Below, piece by piece: positions 22,708 to 34,653 of a stretch of DNA of 64,000 nt; position 1 is the first letter of the stretch; every line of letters starts with the position of its first letter. Origin of the DNA: Anthoceros angustus. Taxonomy: Eukaryota; Streptophyta; Anthocerotopsida; Anthocerotales; Anthocerotaceae. The DNA is taken from positions 310,001 to 374,000 of the forward strand of contig MU008194.1 in NCBI GenBank assembly GCA_010909165.1, given 5' to 3'. A program made the translations under genes and the position numbers. The notes under the pieces were generated by a model. That model saw only the letters and a list, made by a program, of their open reading frames with translations. It was not told where the DNA came from and made no database searches.

Positions 22708-24677
22708 CCTTGAGGTACATCTCCAAGCGATCCTTTACCTTGAGGAGTACTTGGATTTAACTTGTCTTGTGGAATCCTTCGGATTGCTCCGGTTCCAGTC
22801 AATCCTATGCTCGCCCATTCTTTGGGGATCCCTTCATGTCTACCTCGAAGGCGAAAACATCGATAAATTACGCGGTTGCTTCATTCCTTCCTCCAACGCC
22901 GCATCCATTGTTACGGAGAATTTGAGCACCTTCCACGGAAGAACCTCAACGTCCTTGACTTCATCACTGTACCCACTCGCGCTCTCAGTGCGGTGCTAAC
23001 CCGAATCCTTCTTACGGCTCCGCGGTTCCTCTTCTCTCATGCCCCATTCCCTAAACAAATCCTCCGGCGTGAGCTGCGTGGCGCCTCCTCCGCTTCTCCA
23101 CTGCTGTTGAATCCACCGGACCCCTTTGGAGCATTCGGCGGTTACCCGTAACGACCCTCGGGGTTAATTGTATATGGATATCTCTGCGGTAGTCACGCTC
23201 CTCATCGAGACCATGAGATGTGTGCGAGCAGGAACCTATCTTCCTCTTGCATCTCCCCGTGTCCTCTGCCGAGGTGTACCCTCTTTGATTGGAGTTTCAC
23301 ACGCATGTCCTTACTCCACGATAGGCACATCCTTCCTCCTTGGTCTTGGGATCCCATTCCAGTTTAAAACCGACTTCCTTCCGCCCACTTGGCGTGCATT
23401 GCGATCGTACATCCATGTTCGGCCAATTAGGGGCGTCGTACACAGCGATTTTCTTTGGATGACTACATAATCCATCAAGTAGGGATGGTTCCAATGGTCG
23501 TTAGCACCTGTCGTTCCCCCAGCACCATTACGGACATGTCATAGCCTCAAAACCTTGGTAGTATGTTCAATATCCAAGCCCAATTTCCTAGCCGTGTCTT
23601 ACGTCATAATATTTACACCCAGTGTCGAGAGGCACTCCTTTGATGACACATCCGAAATTTCCACAGGTTGGTGGGCCTTGATCCACCATGGATACCAAGT
23701 TCATGCGGGGGGATAGGAACATTGCGCCTCTTTGGGTTGCGCCTCTTTTAACGCCCTCGATCATTGCCTATGCGGATTGTCTCGGAGGTTGTCCGAATGT
23801 GATCATGAAATGTTGGTCCATGATGGCCTCGGCGAGATTGAAAAGCGGTGGCCAGACCTTCGCCATCCGAGTTTGGTTGGTGTGGGTTCCGGTTCGTCAT
23901 GACTTGGGTACGGTGGCCCTTCCGGTGGGGTGGTGGACTCCCACAGGGTGGTGGAAATCGACACCCCGCCTTTTCCCCGTAGCCTCCCTTGCCAATTCTT
24001 CTTGTATCATATCCATGACTTCGCCCGTCGTCCGGTGGAAACCCTAACTCCGGTTCGGTAACTTTCTCGAAATCGGTAGGGTTCCACCCCGGCTTGTCGT
24101 GACCTTCATTCACCTTTCCGCCCATTGGAACACTCAGTCTCATGCATCACTCTTTTGCACATATGGTCCATCCGCCAAGTCACTGCAGGACTTGTTTTTC
24201 GTCTTTGGCCAACGTTCCTGGTGTTGGTATTTCCGGTGGTGGCGACACTCTCTCCCTCATCCGATCCGTGGTCGTATCCGCCTCCTTTCTTCTTTTTTCC
24301 CCGTCGCCTCTCTTTTGCTTTTGTGCTCCTTGTTCTAACGACCATGGCGGAGGCTTCCCCATAATAATCGCTTCCCTCTCTAATCCCTCCAAGCTCCTCG
24401 GGGTTCCAATCTCGGCATCCTCCCATACCGCCATAAGTGCGTCCTCAACATGCATGGCGGACACCGGACTTGGGTTTGGTGGCGAACTCCGTTCGGGTGG
24501 GCTGCGATCCTCACCGTCTTTGGGGCTTTGGCGAGCACACTTCGCCAAATGCCCTGCGCTACAATCTTGACATAGTTTATCAAAATCTCCATTGCCTTGA
24601 CGAGTTGGATAAGGCGGTGTAGTGTCCAAGGTTGCGACAATTATAGCACAAGGCGGTGCCCATTGGATTGTTACCCG
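22708..24677 (-). repeat. Internal tandem block 2 (second copy)
   Basis: Second copy of 19571-22707 with only one 580-bp sub-repeat. The zinc-knuckle/protease part (23513-24677) is almost identical to copy 1, differing mostly by short gaps. The ancestral single-copy element would have been about 13-14 kb. Confidence 0.88.
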
Positions 24678-24685
24678 CCTTGATT

Positions 24686-26318
24686 CTGACGCCTACCCGT
24701 GGAATTACGTAGGTTGGCGGGTACATGGTCTTTGGGTACACTTGGGTTGGTGAACCTCACGGATCGGTATGTATCTTCCACGGACCCTCTTCCTCCTCTT
24801 CCTCATATCCCAGTGTACCCTTGTCGTCGGACAATTAGCTTTGGAGTGTCCCTACGCGTTGAAGAAGAGGTTGGCTCGTGGGTTCGTGTGACTCTCCGCC
24901 TCTCATGTTCCTTGACCGCATTAAGATGGAATTTCTCGAATTTTGCCATCATCTCCTCCATCTTGTTCCCCTGTTGTTCTACTTTCTTGGCTGCTACCTC
25001 GGCCTCCCTTCTCTTGTTCGCGTCCTTCTTTGCATCGCCTCTGTTTTGCCCTTGCTCCTTGTTGTCCGTGCGACCCTTCATTTTCTTTTTCCATTTGGCG
25101 CTCCTCATCGATGGCCTTCCTCCGAATCACTCGTTTCCTCCTCAGGAACTTTCTGGAATCTTCACATGGAGCTTTCTTCAGATGAACTTCCTTAGGAGGA
25201 TGAGGATCCCTTCTTTTTTCGATCACGGGCTTCTTCTTCTCCTTCTTAGCCTTCCTCCTCCCTTGCGGGTTGGATTCCTCATAGTTTAGCGCCTTGATAG
25301 CCTTGCCCAAATTCTTCTCCGCTTGTAACCTTCGTGTCTCCCCATCTTAGAACCCGGGCCTTTAGCGAACCACCGTATTGCAACTCAGGTGAGGGCCACT
25401 TGATCGCGTGGTGAAACCTCTCCACATGCACAAGGTTTCCTTCTTTCCTCTGCGGTTTTCAAGCTTGGACAACACGTATCCCTCAAGCCCCGAACCTTTC
25501 ACAGGCGGTTTTAATTCTTCATAGGTTCTTTGGAGGTGTGGGACTTGAGGTATTCGCCTATACCACTTATTTGGACCCCGAAGAACTCCATAGAACAATG
25601 AATCTGTGCATCTCCGCTTCTGGTTTGCAAATGTCGGTTGCTCAAAACGCTCAACAAATTCATCGGTCTTCATACCCCTTCCCTCTCCATCTGACGGATA
25701 AGGTTGCTTGGTGGTGACCACCACCGTGTGGTGGTGGTCATGACTATCGTTCTTGATTGGTGGTTGGTCCAACAACGGTTCTGCGGAGTCGATTGATCTC
25801 CAACGATGCACACTTTTGGAAGAGGTCGGTGGATGGAATTGGTCCGAGGTTCCTTGGCGGTGGTACCTCGTCCAAGTCCGAGGTTGGGGATCTTGCTCAA
25901 CAAATTCATCGGTCTTCATACCCCTTCCCTCTCGGATAAGGTTGCTTGGTGGTGACCACCCGGTGTGGTGGTGGTCATGACTATCGTTCTTGATTCGGTT
26001 GGTTGGTCCAACAACGGTTCTGCGGAGTCGATTGATCTCCAGCATGCACACTTTTGGAAGAGATGGGTGGATGGAATTGGTCCGAGGTTCCTTGGCGGTG
26101 GTACCTCGTCCAAGTCCGAGGTTGGGGATCTTGCTCCAACAAGATCGGACCCCGTCCCTGGTTGCTTCCTTACCTCCTTCTCCTTCCAAGGTGCGTCTTG
26201 GTGGACCCTCCTCAACTCGCGGTTTGCAACCCTTTTTAACCTTTCCATTGCTTGGCGTTGTCGCTTCTCGTGGCCTTCCGTCCGACTTGACTCGAACCCT
26301 CGACTCAACCCGTGGCAT
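24686..26318 (-). pseudogene. Gypsy gag region remnant
   Basis: Minus-strand ORFs at 25362-26318 and 24803-25310 lie between the primer-binding site and the zinc knuckles, where gag belongs. The first contains two near-identical segments of about 200 bp (25668-25915 and 25909-26130), another internal tandem duplication, followed by FVERFEQPTFANQ and LFYGVLRGPNKWYRR. The second is lysine/glutamate-rich and coiled-coil-like. I recognise no standard capsid motif, so the assignment rests on position. Confidence 0.6.
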
Positions 26319-26387
26319 CCATCTACCTAACTAGATACACTCCAAAACTAGACACCTAAGCTATGGTTAGTCCCCTATAACCTTGAG

Positions 26388-26409
26388 TTTCATTCCCCCA
26401 GCGCCAAAA
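26388..26409 (-). other. Putative primer-binding site of the large LTR element
   Basis: On the minus strand, two bases after the 5' LTR, the sequence reads TGGCGCTGGGGGAATGA. It begins TGG, as a site complementary to a tRNA 3' CCA end should, but is not the common initiator-Met site. The tRNA identity is not resolved. Confidence 0.5.
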
Positions 26410-29400
26410 TGTGGAATGGGTTTTGCATCCGACGCAAAGAGGCCACATTTACCCTCTATGTCGTTATAGTCCTAGGATTCGATCCCAAGGGAATGGTGTT
26501 GTGTCAAGGTGTGCTAAATCTATGGATTCTAGACCCCGCTCGCTACCCCACCTTCTCCAGCTACCCCAAACCCACCAGTGGTAGACTCGGCCACCACCGT
26601 GGCGGTTCGACCGTGGCGGGCCCCACCGCCTTGAGTCTATTCGTCCGGCCCACTCTTACGGACCTAGGGCTCGGACACCTATCGCCTCACCGCCACGGAA
26701 TTTGCGATCCTACCACACGCTTCCACTCCCAGCGTTTCCGATTTTCCCTCGCTCTCACAATCCCTCAGTAGCGCTCACAACTACCCCTCAGGAACCTTTC
26801 CCAATGAACTCTCCCTCGTCTCACGGGCCACACAGACCCCTCCTTGGGCCACGGACCCCTCTCTCATGGAATGAACACACAGTGGCGGTTGGAAGAGGAT
26901 CGGAAGAAAACCCGTCGTGCTTGGGCGATTCGCCTTCCGGTTCCGCCTCGGCCGTCCGCGGCACTACCTCTTTTGTAGCGCCTACCTTCCGTTACGCGTG
27001 GAGCTTGGCCACTCCGCTCTCGACCATCCGAGATCTTCCGGCCTTCTTGTGACGAGAAGGCGGTGCGCCGAACCCGTTTGATCTTGACGGGCGTCTCCAA
27101 TCAACCCCACTCGGCGGTTCGATACGGAAGTTCACACGAAATCGTCGCGAGAGACACCCAAAGGGTCTCTTATACATCTGCATGGTCCAACTCACTTCTC
27201 TTTAGTGTCTAAAATTGTAGCTCCTACCACGCGCCTTACCAATCTAAGCAACAACTCTGGTGATGGAACTCCCTATCCTCTCTACGAAAAACCCGGTCCT
27301 AGGCTATCGCGACTCCCCTAAAATCGCCGCCTCGCGATTCTTTGCCTCGGCCCATGGGGACCCCTCTCGCTCTTGACCTCGCCTCGATCCGGCGATTTTC
27401 CCCACAACCTCCACCTCGCTCTCCTTTGCTGATTCCCTCGCGCCTTCCCGCGGGCGTTGCTGTGACCTCTATGTCCATTGTCCTCCTCCTCATTTGGACA
27501 ACCATACTGTGCTCCTCCCTCCATGCTCGCTGCGCCTCGCTCATCTCTTCCGGCACCACTTGCGGAGGATAGGCGCCCGCTCCTACTCGAAGGAACCAGC
27601 AGTAGCGCTGTGGCGGTCAAGATGTCTGACCGGTGGTTTACGCCCCTCCGTCCCAACAACCACATACGTTTAGAGTGAGCACCGCTCACCATGCGCGGCC
27701 GGGGACATGAGCATCCTCATCCGGACGTAACTGTCGCCCGATACGGTCCTTACCCTCTCCTCCCGTGGACAATCCTGGGCCGGCTGCTGTTGATTCTCCA
27801 GGAGATCTGTCCCTCCATCTGCGACACTCCGTCGGTGACTTCCCCACCTCGGTTCCCGTTCCACGGCGGTGGCTGGTTTAGCCACCGTGGTGGTTACTTC
27901 CACGGTGGTTGTTTTGCTCTGTGGTCATTGCTCGGCCTTTCTTGGTTTGGCCACCTCTCTCTTGACTCGGCCCTAGCCCTCTCTTTCCGCTTGTACCTCT
28001 CCGACTTCTTGAATTTCTCCAAGGCGCCATCGCTTCCACCTGCTCGGACTCGAGACCTCATCTTGAAGCTCTTCAATTGTAGCATCGCCCCTTGACTGAT
28101 TTACTAAAGCTTCTGAGTGGACATGTGCCTTAAGCCTCTGCCTTGCATAAGGCCCGCACTCCGTCTGCGCTCCTCGGCCGCCTTGCTCTCGCCTTCAGGC
28201 TCTCCAACTTCTCCTTGAGCAACTTCTCCTGGCCTTGCACACTCGGCCAAGTGAGAGCCATGGGCTTGATCGAGGAGATCACTGCGTCATGCCATGGCCA
28301 AGTCAAACCTCGAAAATCCCCAAATTGGGCTGTCCCTTGCCCATCCGCCTCCACAACAATTCTCGTGTCGGCGGTGTCTCCTATCCCCACCTCGGGGACG
28401 GTTCGGTGAAATGTCGCCAAAATGTCCCGGAGCTCCGTTGCGGTCTCGGCTGAAGTTAACCCTCCTCTCCTAGGGGTTGGTCGCCCCTCTTCCCGCTTCA
28501 TTCTCCCCTAGCGGCGATTCATCCCACAGGAGGAGCAACTTGCCATTTCCCTTTACTTTTCCTCCTTTACCCGCTGCTTCTGCTTCGACTGGTGACCACA
28601 GGTGTGGTGGGTTCCTCCTCTGCTGTGCCCTCCCTTGCCGATCCCGTTCGAGCCCTTCGCTTACCCTTGGAAACTTCCCCACCCTCTTAGAACCTTCCGA
28701 GCGCACTCCCAAGCTGGAATCCTTGCCCGAATCCTCCTTCAATTCCTCCTCTTCTACCTTGAGTTCCACGGCCGGCTTCCAACCATGCGGGCGGACCGAC
28801 TTCAACTCAGTTAAACACCGGAATGCGCAAATACATGAATCGAAAAGGCGAAATCAAGGAGGGCCGAGGGAAGAAGAGAGTAATTCGCCTTCTCCTCACA
28901 GGCTCTTTCGAAAATCATCCTCCCCAATCAATTTGTGTACCCTTGACCACCTCGTGAAGAAAAACCAAGAAGTGATCCGCCATATGATCCGACTTCGGTT
29001 GTAGGAACACAAAATCCATTTGGCCAATCCCACCTCGAGACACGAGTTGGCGAGTCACCCGACCATTGTTCACTCTCACTTCCCAGGCTTCATGGCCGGC
29101 GGCAGCTTTCAAGGTCTTCTTTGTCAATCACCAAGCTCCCATCCTCGATGCTTCTCGCCCATACCCGCTCGAAGAGGCCAAATCCAGTTCTGCGGCCTTT
29201 TCCTCGCGTCACCCTCTTGCGACTTGGTCCTTAATTGCGGGCACTCTTGCACCAATGCGTGTCGTAGCACCATTTCTTCTCCATGAACTTGGACCCAGCT
29301 CTGCGCGGCTCTCACTTTCCGATGGTCCATGTTGGGGCTGCGTGAGTGAGATTTGCCGCTCGGGCGCCATCTCCTTCTCTCGTTGTCTCCCAAAACAAAA

Positions 29401-30023
29401 CCTCGACTACCCTGCGGATCACGGTGGAAGAGAAAAAAATCGAGCCGCCTCGCGCTCCTTCCACGCCTCCTCGCGAACTTGCCGGCGATTTCTCTCCTCG
29501 CCCGCCGCACGATCGTCGCGCCTTCCTCTGCCGCAGTGAGGCGGTGATTTGGCTGGCGTCGTGTGCAGCGCCCCTCTTGCTGCGCTCCGGCGCCCCTCAC
29601 GGAAAGTCGCGACCTCGCGGTCTTGGGTGTGCCCTTCTCCCGATTGCGCTCCGTGGTGGTAGTCCGCTCCGCCACTAGGGTTGTAAATTCCCCACAGTGC
29701 ATGCGTCCGTTTCTCGGCCACCGTGGTGGAACTAGCCACCACCCACTTGACTACAACGCGTGGCATATTGTGAGCATCCCTAGCATATATAGACACCTTT
29801 TATTCTAAAATTCCCAATACCCAAGGACTCTATTTCTACCCCACCTCCGGGTCAAACCTAAGGGTCGAAAAATTATTATTATCTCCAAGGGCCAAGGACC
29901 ATTCCGTATAAAAGACGACTCGACGATTCTCAAAGCACTCTGCTATTCTAACACACCCAAAACAAAAAAAATCGTTCACCCTGACACTTGAGAGCGGGGT
30001 TAGTTCACATGTGGTCTTCCACA
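26410..30023 (-). repeat. 5' LTR (right copy, 3,614 bp)
   Basis: Partner of 12696-17117. A TATATA-containing segment near 29787 and a CCGTATAAAAG motif near 29905 are conserved in both LTRs (left copy about 16880 and 17003) and could be promoter elements. In minus orientation transcription would begin in this copy. Confidence 0.92.
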
Positions 30024-30050
30024 AGGTGTGGGCTTAAGTCAGCGGTCTAT

Positions 30051-30240
30051 CTCAATTCGGAGGTGGTAGAAGCTAACACGGAATTGACCAATGAGAGTGT
30101 GGAGCTTGAAGGTCTCAATTCGGAGGTGGTAGAAGCTAACACGGAATTGACCAATGAGAGTGTGGAGCTTGAAGGTCTCAATTCGGAGGTGGTAGAAGCT
30201 AACACAGAATTGACTAATGAGAGTGTAGAAGGAGAGAGGC
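30051..30240 (+). repeat. 63-bp in-frame tandem repeat, three copies
   Basis: Units start at 30051, 30114 and 30177. The period is exactly 63 bp and each unit reads in one open frame as a 21-residue acidic peptide containing NSEVVEANTELTNES. The surrounding ORF begins inside the retroelement LTR and ends at 30251. It may be a fragment of a coiled-coil or gag-like coding sequence from before the insertion. I recognise no family. Confidence 0.8.
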
Positions 30241-30251
30241 AGGAAACCTAG

Positions 30252-32263
30252 AGAGTAGATTGACTCGGAACTCCTTTTTGTAGAAATAGAGTTAGGATGA
30301 TAGGGGAGGGGTAAATGAGAGGGAACCAAGTGAGATGAAGATATCTTAATTTAAGGTCCCGCCAGTTGGGAGGGAGATGAGAAGGGGGAGGGAGAATAGG
30401 GAGTTAGCCAAGCCGGAAGCTTAAGAGGTGCAAAGTCAAGCCATTTCAACGAAGCAGCTGCTTGAGAGAGCTAAAAAAAATCTTAAAAAAATAAGAAAAA
30501 AAAACTTGGGAATCAATATTGAGCCAAACGAAATAAGAAGACATATAGGCAAGGAGATGGTAGGGGAGCAAAAATTAATAATGTCAAAGAGGAGGAAGCG
30601 ATAAAGAAAACAAGAGAGGCCAAAAAGGTCATGAAGTCCAAGGGGGAAGCAGCAAATTCAGGAGGAAAGATAAAAGGGGTGAACACTTACGAACAATGTG
30701 AGTACGAAGAAAGGAGGGTTCGACCAACTCGGACAACCTATTTGTCCCACACTAGTATTGTATGAGCTATTTATCTTCAGTAGTATTCAAACAGCTGACG
30801 GGCTACGGTGTCGCTGGGCCCCGGACCGGTTGCCCTTCTCGTTACACGTGGCGCTGCCAAGTGTCCTCAGCTTCTTGCTCGTTGTGGAGTGCCAAGCCGC
30901 AGCGATCCCAGCTCTCCAGCTGGTGCCATTTGTGGTGCTGCGAATTTTGAGCAGCCGGGTTCGCTCTAGGACCTGGAAATTGCGGCATGGTTGAAATCTC
31001 GGAACGTTGTTAGAGTCTGAGCACACGCTCCCGCTGGCAAGGTGTGCCGGCGCAGTCTAGACGAGTTTTGGACAAAATGGCAACGAGAAACTGGTGTCTC
31101 AAGTCGTGGGATGGTGCGGAATGTGTGTGTGTTGCATTGGCCAGCCGATGTGAGTTCAGAGTTGATGACGGCCTTCCGTAACGGAGGAGGTAAGGCACAA
31201 TAAGCTGCATATGCTGTAGTTATCTCGAGTTGGATGATGAGGCTCCGTGGAACGCGATTTTGGCAATGCGGACATGCGATGTCTCTATCTGATGCTTGCC
31301 AGATTGTGATACCTGCTTTGCTTCATACCCGATTGCTCAGTCTGTTTGAGATGATGTTGGCAGCCTTTGTTTTCCGTGCTGCAGGTTGCCGTCACTTACC
31401 TGCTTCATACCACTGGCCTGCAGTCCTGGACTCGTCTTTGTCTTGTGTTTTAGCTTGACCTACCTCTGCTGCTGAGTGGCTCACAGGCTGCAGATCCGCC
31501 TTAAGCTGAAAGCGTTGCTTTCCGGAGTAGGTCACGGGGCCTTACCACGTCTCCCTTGTACGGGTCGATTGCCTGCCGGGGCGTGAGCTGCGAGCACGAA
31601 GCCGGATTCTGGCCTAGGAATGTGGATATGCTGCTGCGGGTGGCGGTGCGGTGTGGAGTAACTGTTACTGGATAGCCGGAACCGCTTGGACGTTAGGTCG
31701 CGGGCCATGGTTATGCTTAAACCAGGCAGTTATCCACATCCCACAGGTAATTGTCAACAACGGCATCTGGGCAGTTGATGACCATCCCGAGGGGAATGGA
31801 GTGCATGGGCGCAGGGGAAGTCCCTTGAGTAGTGCTTTCGCTACGTCTCCCTGGCTACCTGTATATGCATGTGTGCACTATACATTGTGAACATTGTGGC
31901 TAGAAGTCTGAGACATTCTCTGTTGAAGTTCGGAAGCTCCTGAGGAAGAGACTCCGATGGTGAGGTGTGGTTGTCTCACCTGGCCCTGGGGAGGATCTAA
32001 CACCCCTGTCTCATCCTTGGCGGAGCTACGGGAGTTGAACAGCAATTCTGGCGTGCTCGGACCTGTCCCGGAATGGCCCTCAGGTAAGCCATGGATGTCA
32101 GTTTGGTCCAGGCATGCCACTCAAGTTTCTTTGAGAAGCTGGTTTTTCGGACTACGGTGATTGCGAGTTTTAAAGTTGGGTAGCACAGGTTGGGTATTTG
32201 TGGTAAAGTATTAGTTAGTCTGTTGTTCTCAATGTATTGAGGCGAACTCTTTGGAAGGTGTTG
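30252..32263. other. Purine-rich then mixed intergenic DNA
   Basis: 30250-30690 is strikingly purine-rich on the plus strand (runs of A and G), with no convincing ORF. 30700-32260 has only short ORFs. It may hold 5' UTR exons or the promoter of the DUF946 gene. No family motif seen. Confidence 0.4.
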
Positions 32264-34077
32264 ATGTCCACCGCTTTCTCAGAGATGTTAGTTTGTGCAC
32301 GTCCAACAGGAACAGGCTTTGGAACCGGGACTATATCTCTTGGGGAGATTACAGTCGCTCAGATTTGGTCGCTCGATGTGGTTTGGAGCAGCTTCCAAGG
32401 GCAAAGCAACTCTGGGGCTGCCGTGTACAAGCCTGTGTCCTTACCTTCGGAATACTTCTGCCTCGGGTATCACTGCCAAATCAACGGCGAGCCTGTTGGA
32501 TGGATGCTCGCGGTGGCAGAAACCAGTTCTTTGAAGGGTAAGATCTACGTTTGAAGCAGTCTGTGAAGAAAAAATGACATTTTTCAGTCTAGCCGGCTGG
32601 GTGAAGTTTCCCTTTGATCGTCTTTCTGTAAGTGGAAGAAGGTTCACATGGAAGCCTGAGCTCCTGCGCTATGGACCTTTCTGCAGTGCAGGAGCGTGAC
32701 ACTTCGGCAGGTCCTGTTCGTTTGGATGACGCCTCGCCATTGGCCCGCCCAATCGACTACACCCTCGTCTGGAGTAGCAACACATGGAGTGGGAGGCAGA
32801 GTGGCTCTGCTTATTTTTGGATCCCGGTCGCACCCACTGGTTACAAAACTCTGGGGTACGTGGTGACTACATCCGAAGCCAAGCCTGACATCCAAGAAGT
32901 AGTTTGTGTGCGCTCAGATCTCACGGAGGAGGGCGTTGCGGATGCAGCTCTCTGGAGCACCAACTCCAACTCCTCTCCGTTTGGAATCTGGACCATCAAG
33001 CCTTTGGAGGTGGGAGTGACAGGAACTGGAGTGAATGTGGGGACTTTCTACAGTGACGCCAGTCTAGGGCCAGTGGATGCACTTCCAGTGACCTGCCTTA
33101 GTAACGTGGGCAGGAATCTGGATGCCATGCCAACTTTGGAGCAGGCCCACTGGCTCATCAAGAGCTATGGTCCTACTGTCTTCTTCCACCCGGATGAGAA
33201 GTACCTCCCCTCCTCTGTGTCATGGGTATTCAGTCAGGGGGCTTTGCTGTATAAAAAGGACTCGAATTCCGGCCCTGAGAGGATCAGCTTGGACGGGTCC
33301 AATTTACCAGCAGGAGGCACTAACGACGGGGAATACTGGATTGATTTACCAGACGATGGGACGGCTAATGAGGTTAAGAAAGGAAACTTGGGATCCGCAG
33401 AAACATATGTGCACATCAAATCCATGTTCGGTGGAACCACCACAGAAGTTCAATGCTGGATTTACTACCCCTTCAACGGAGCAAGCACGGCCAAAATCAA
33501 ACTGATCAATTTATCCCTGGGGAAAATTGGAGAACATGTGTCGGACTGGGAACACTTCACTCTCAGGATAGGCAACTTTTATGGGGAGCTGCAGGAGGTT
33601 TACTTCGGAGAGCACAGCAAGGGACAATGGCTGAAGCCAGGCGACCTGGAGTTCATCTCTCTCAACCATCCTGTGGTGTACTCATCAAAGCATGGCCACT
33701 CGGCATATGCCCACGAGGGAGACAACCTACAAGGAGATCCTACTCTCGGGGTGGGGATACGGAACGATACAGCCAGAAGCAAGTTTAGCCTGGATGTTAG
33801 CACTGCATACCAGATTGTATCCATGGAGTATGTGGGAGCTAGGGGCAAAGTGGAAAGTGGCTTGGAAGAGCCTCCATGGTTGTTGTACATGAGACAATGG
33901 GGCCCCTCAATACAGTATGATTTCAGGACTGAGCTTGACAAACTTCTTGCAGCCCTGCCGAGCAAATTGAGATACTCATTGGCAGACCTCCTTGACAAGC
34001 TTCCAGAGGAACTTGGAGGAGAGGAAGGACCCACTGGCCCGAAAGAAAAGAACTTCTGGGCAGGTCCGGAGAGGTAA
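32264..34077 (+). CDS. DUF946 / Vps62-like plant protein
   Basis: The exons 32264-32537 and 32687-34077 join in frame (acceptor after TTTCTGCAG) to give 554 residues. The N-terminal repeat-like region has GFGTGTISLGEITV, VWSSFQG and EYFCLGYHCQING. The second exon has PIDYTLVWSSNTW, YFWIPVAPTGYKTLGYVV, YGPTVFFHPDEKYLPSSVSW, VSDWEHFTLRI, YSSKHGHSAYAHEGD and a C-terminal GPTGPKEKNFW. These are signatures of the plant DUF946 family, annotated as related to vacuolar sorting protein 62; the molecular role is not established. No membrane segment is evident. The stop overlaps a good GTAAG donor at 34074, so an alternative 3' exon is possible. Confidence 0.9.
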
Positions 34078-34653
34078 GCCATTTTGATTCCAGATTACCT
34101 TCTGCGGGTTAAAGCAACCAAAAGTTGGAGCCGGCCAGAACATTCCCTCCAACTTGTGCTGCCTAGATGGAACTGCTTTTTTACAGATATGGAAGATTCA
34201 ACCTGTGCAGACAGCAAAATTGCTGGCCATTAGCAGGGGTCAAGTTCAGACACCATGTCATAGGTGAAGGTTTGGAGACTGCAGATGCTGATTTATAAAA
34301 TAGTCTAAGACTCGTACCTGCTCAACCAGAGTGTATAGCATCTCGCTCTCCCCGGAAGACACAACGAGAAGCTCTCCTGTAAATGCAGATGTTAGAAGAT
34401 ATTATCGGTCAGCAGATGTTTTAGCAGCTTATGCGTTTTCTAGTCGTGATTCAAGGAGAGGGTTTATAATACTACCTGTATGTCCGATAAGTAGCCGGGC
34501 ATAATATAGATAACTGCCAAAGCGTTTATAAATCGCTCCGCAATCCTTGTGTAAAAACTCATCGAGTGATGCACCTTCACGACAAAATGTCTTTAGAATA
34601 ATCAGAGCTTTGCCAAATTCAGCGGCTCGCTGAATATTCTGTCCAGCTTCATG
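34078..34653. other. Convergent 3' region between DUF946 gene and PPR gene
   Basis: No coding potential recognised. It holds the 3' ends of two convergently arranged genes. Confidence 0.45.

Larger units (their letters stand above)
12696..30023 (-). mobile_element. 17.3-kb Ty3/Gypsy LTR retrotransposon with giant LTRs
   Basis: Both ends carry a large direct repeat starting TGTGGAATGG and ending TCTTCCACA. It is flanked by a perfect 5-bp target duplication, AGGTG, at 12691-12695 and 30024-30028. Coding traces are all on the minus strand in the order gag, zinc knuckle, protease, reverse transcriptase, RNase H, integrase, the Ty3/Gypsy order; the 5' LTR is therefore the right-hand one. All frames are interrupted by many short indels, so no intact polyprotein exists. 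The interior contains a 3.1-kb/2.0-kb tandem duplication and a threefold 580-bp repeat. Total length is 17,328 bp. Confidence 0.93.
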
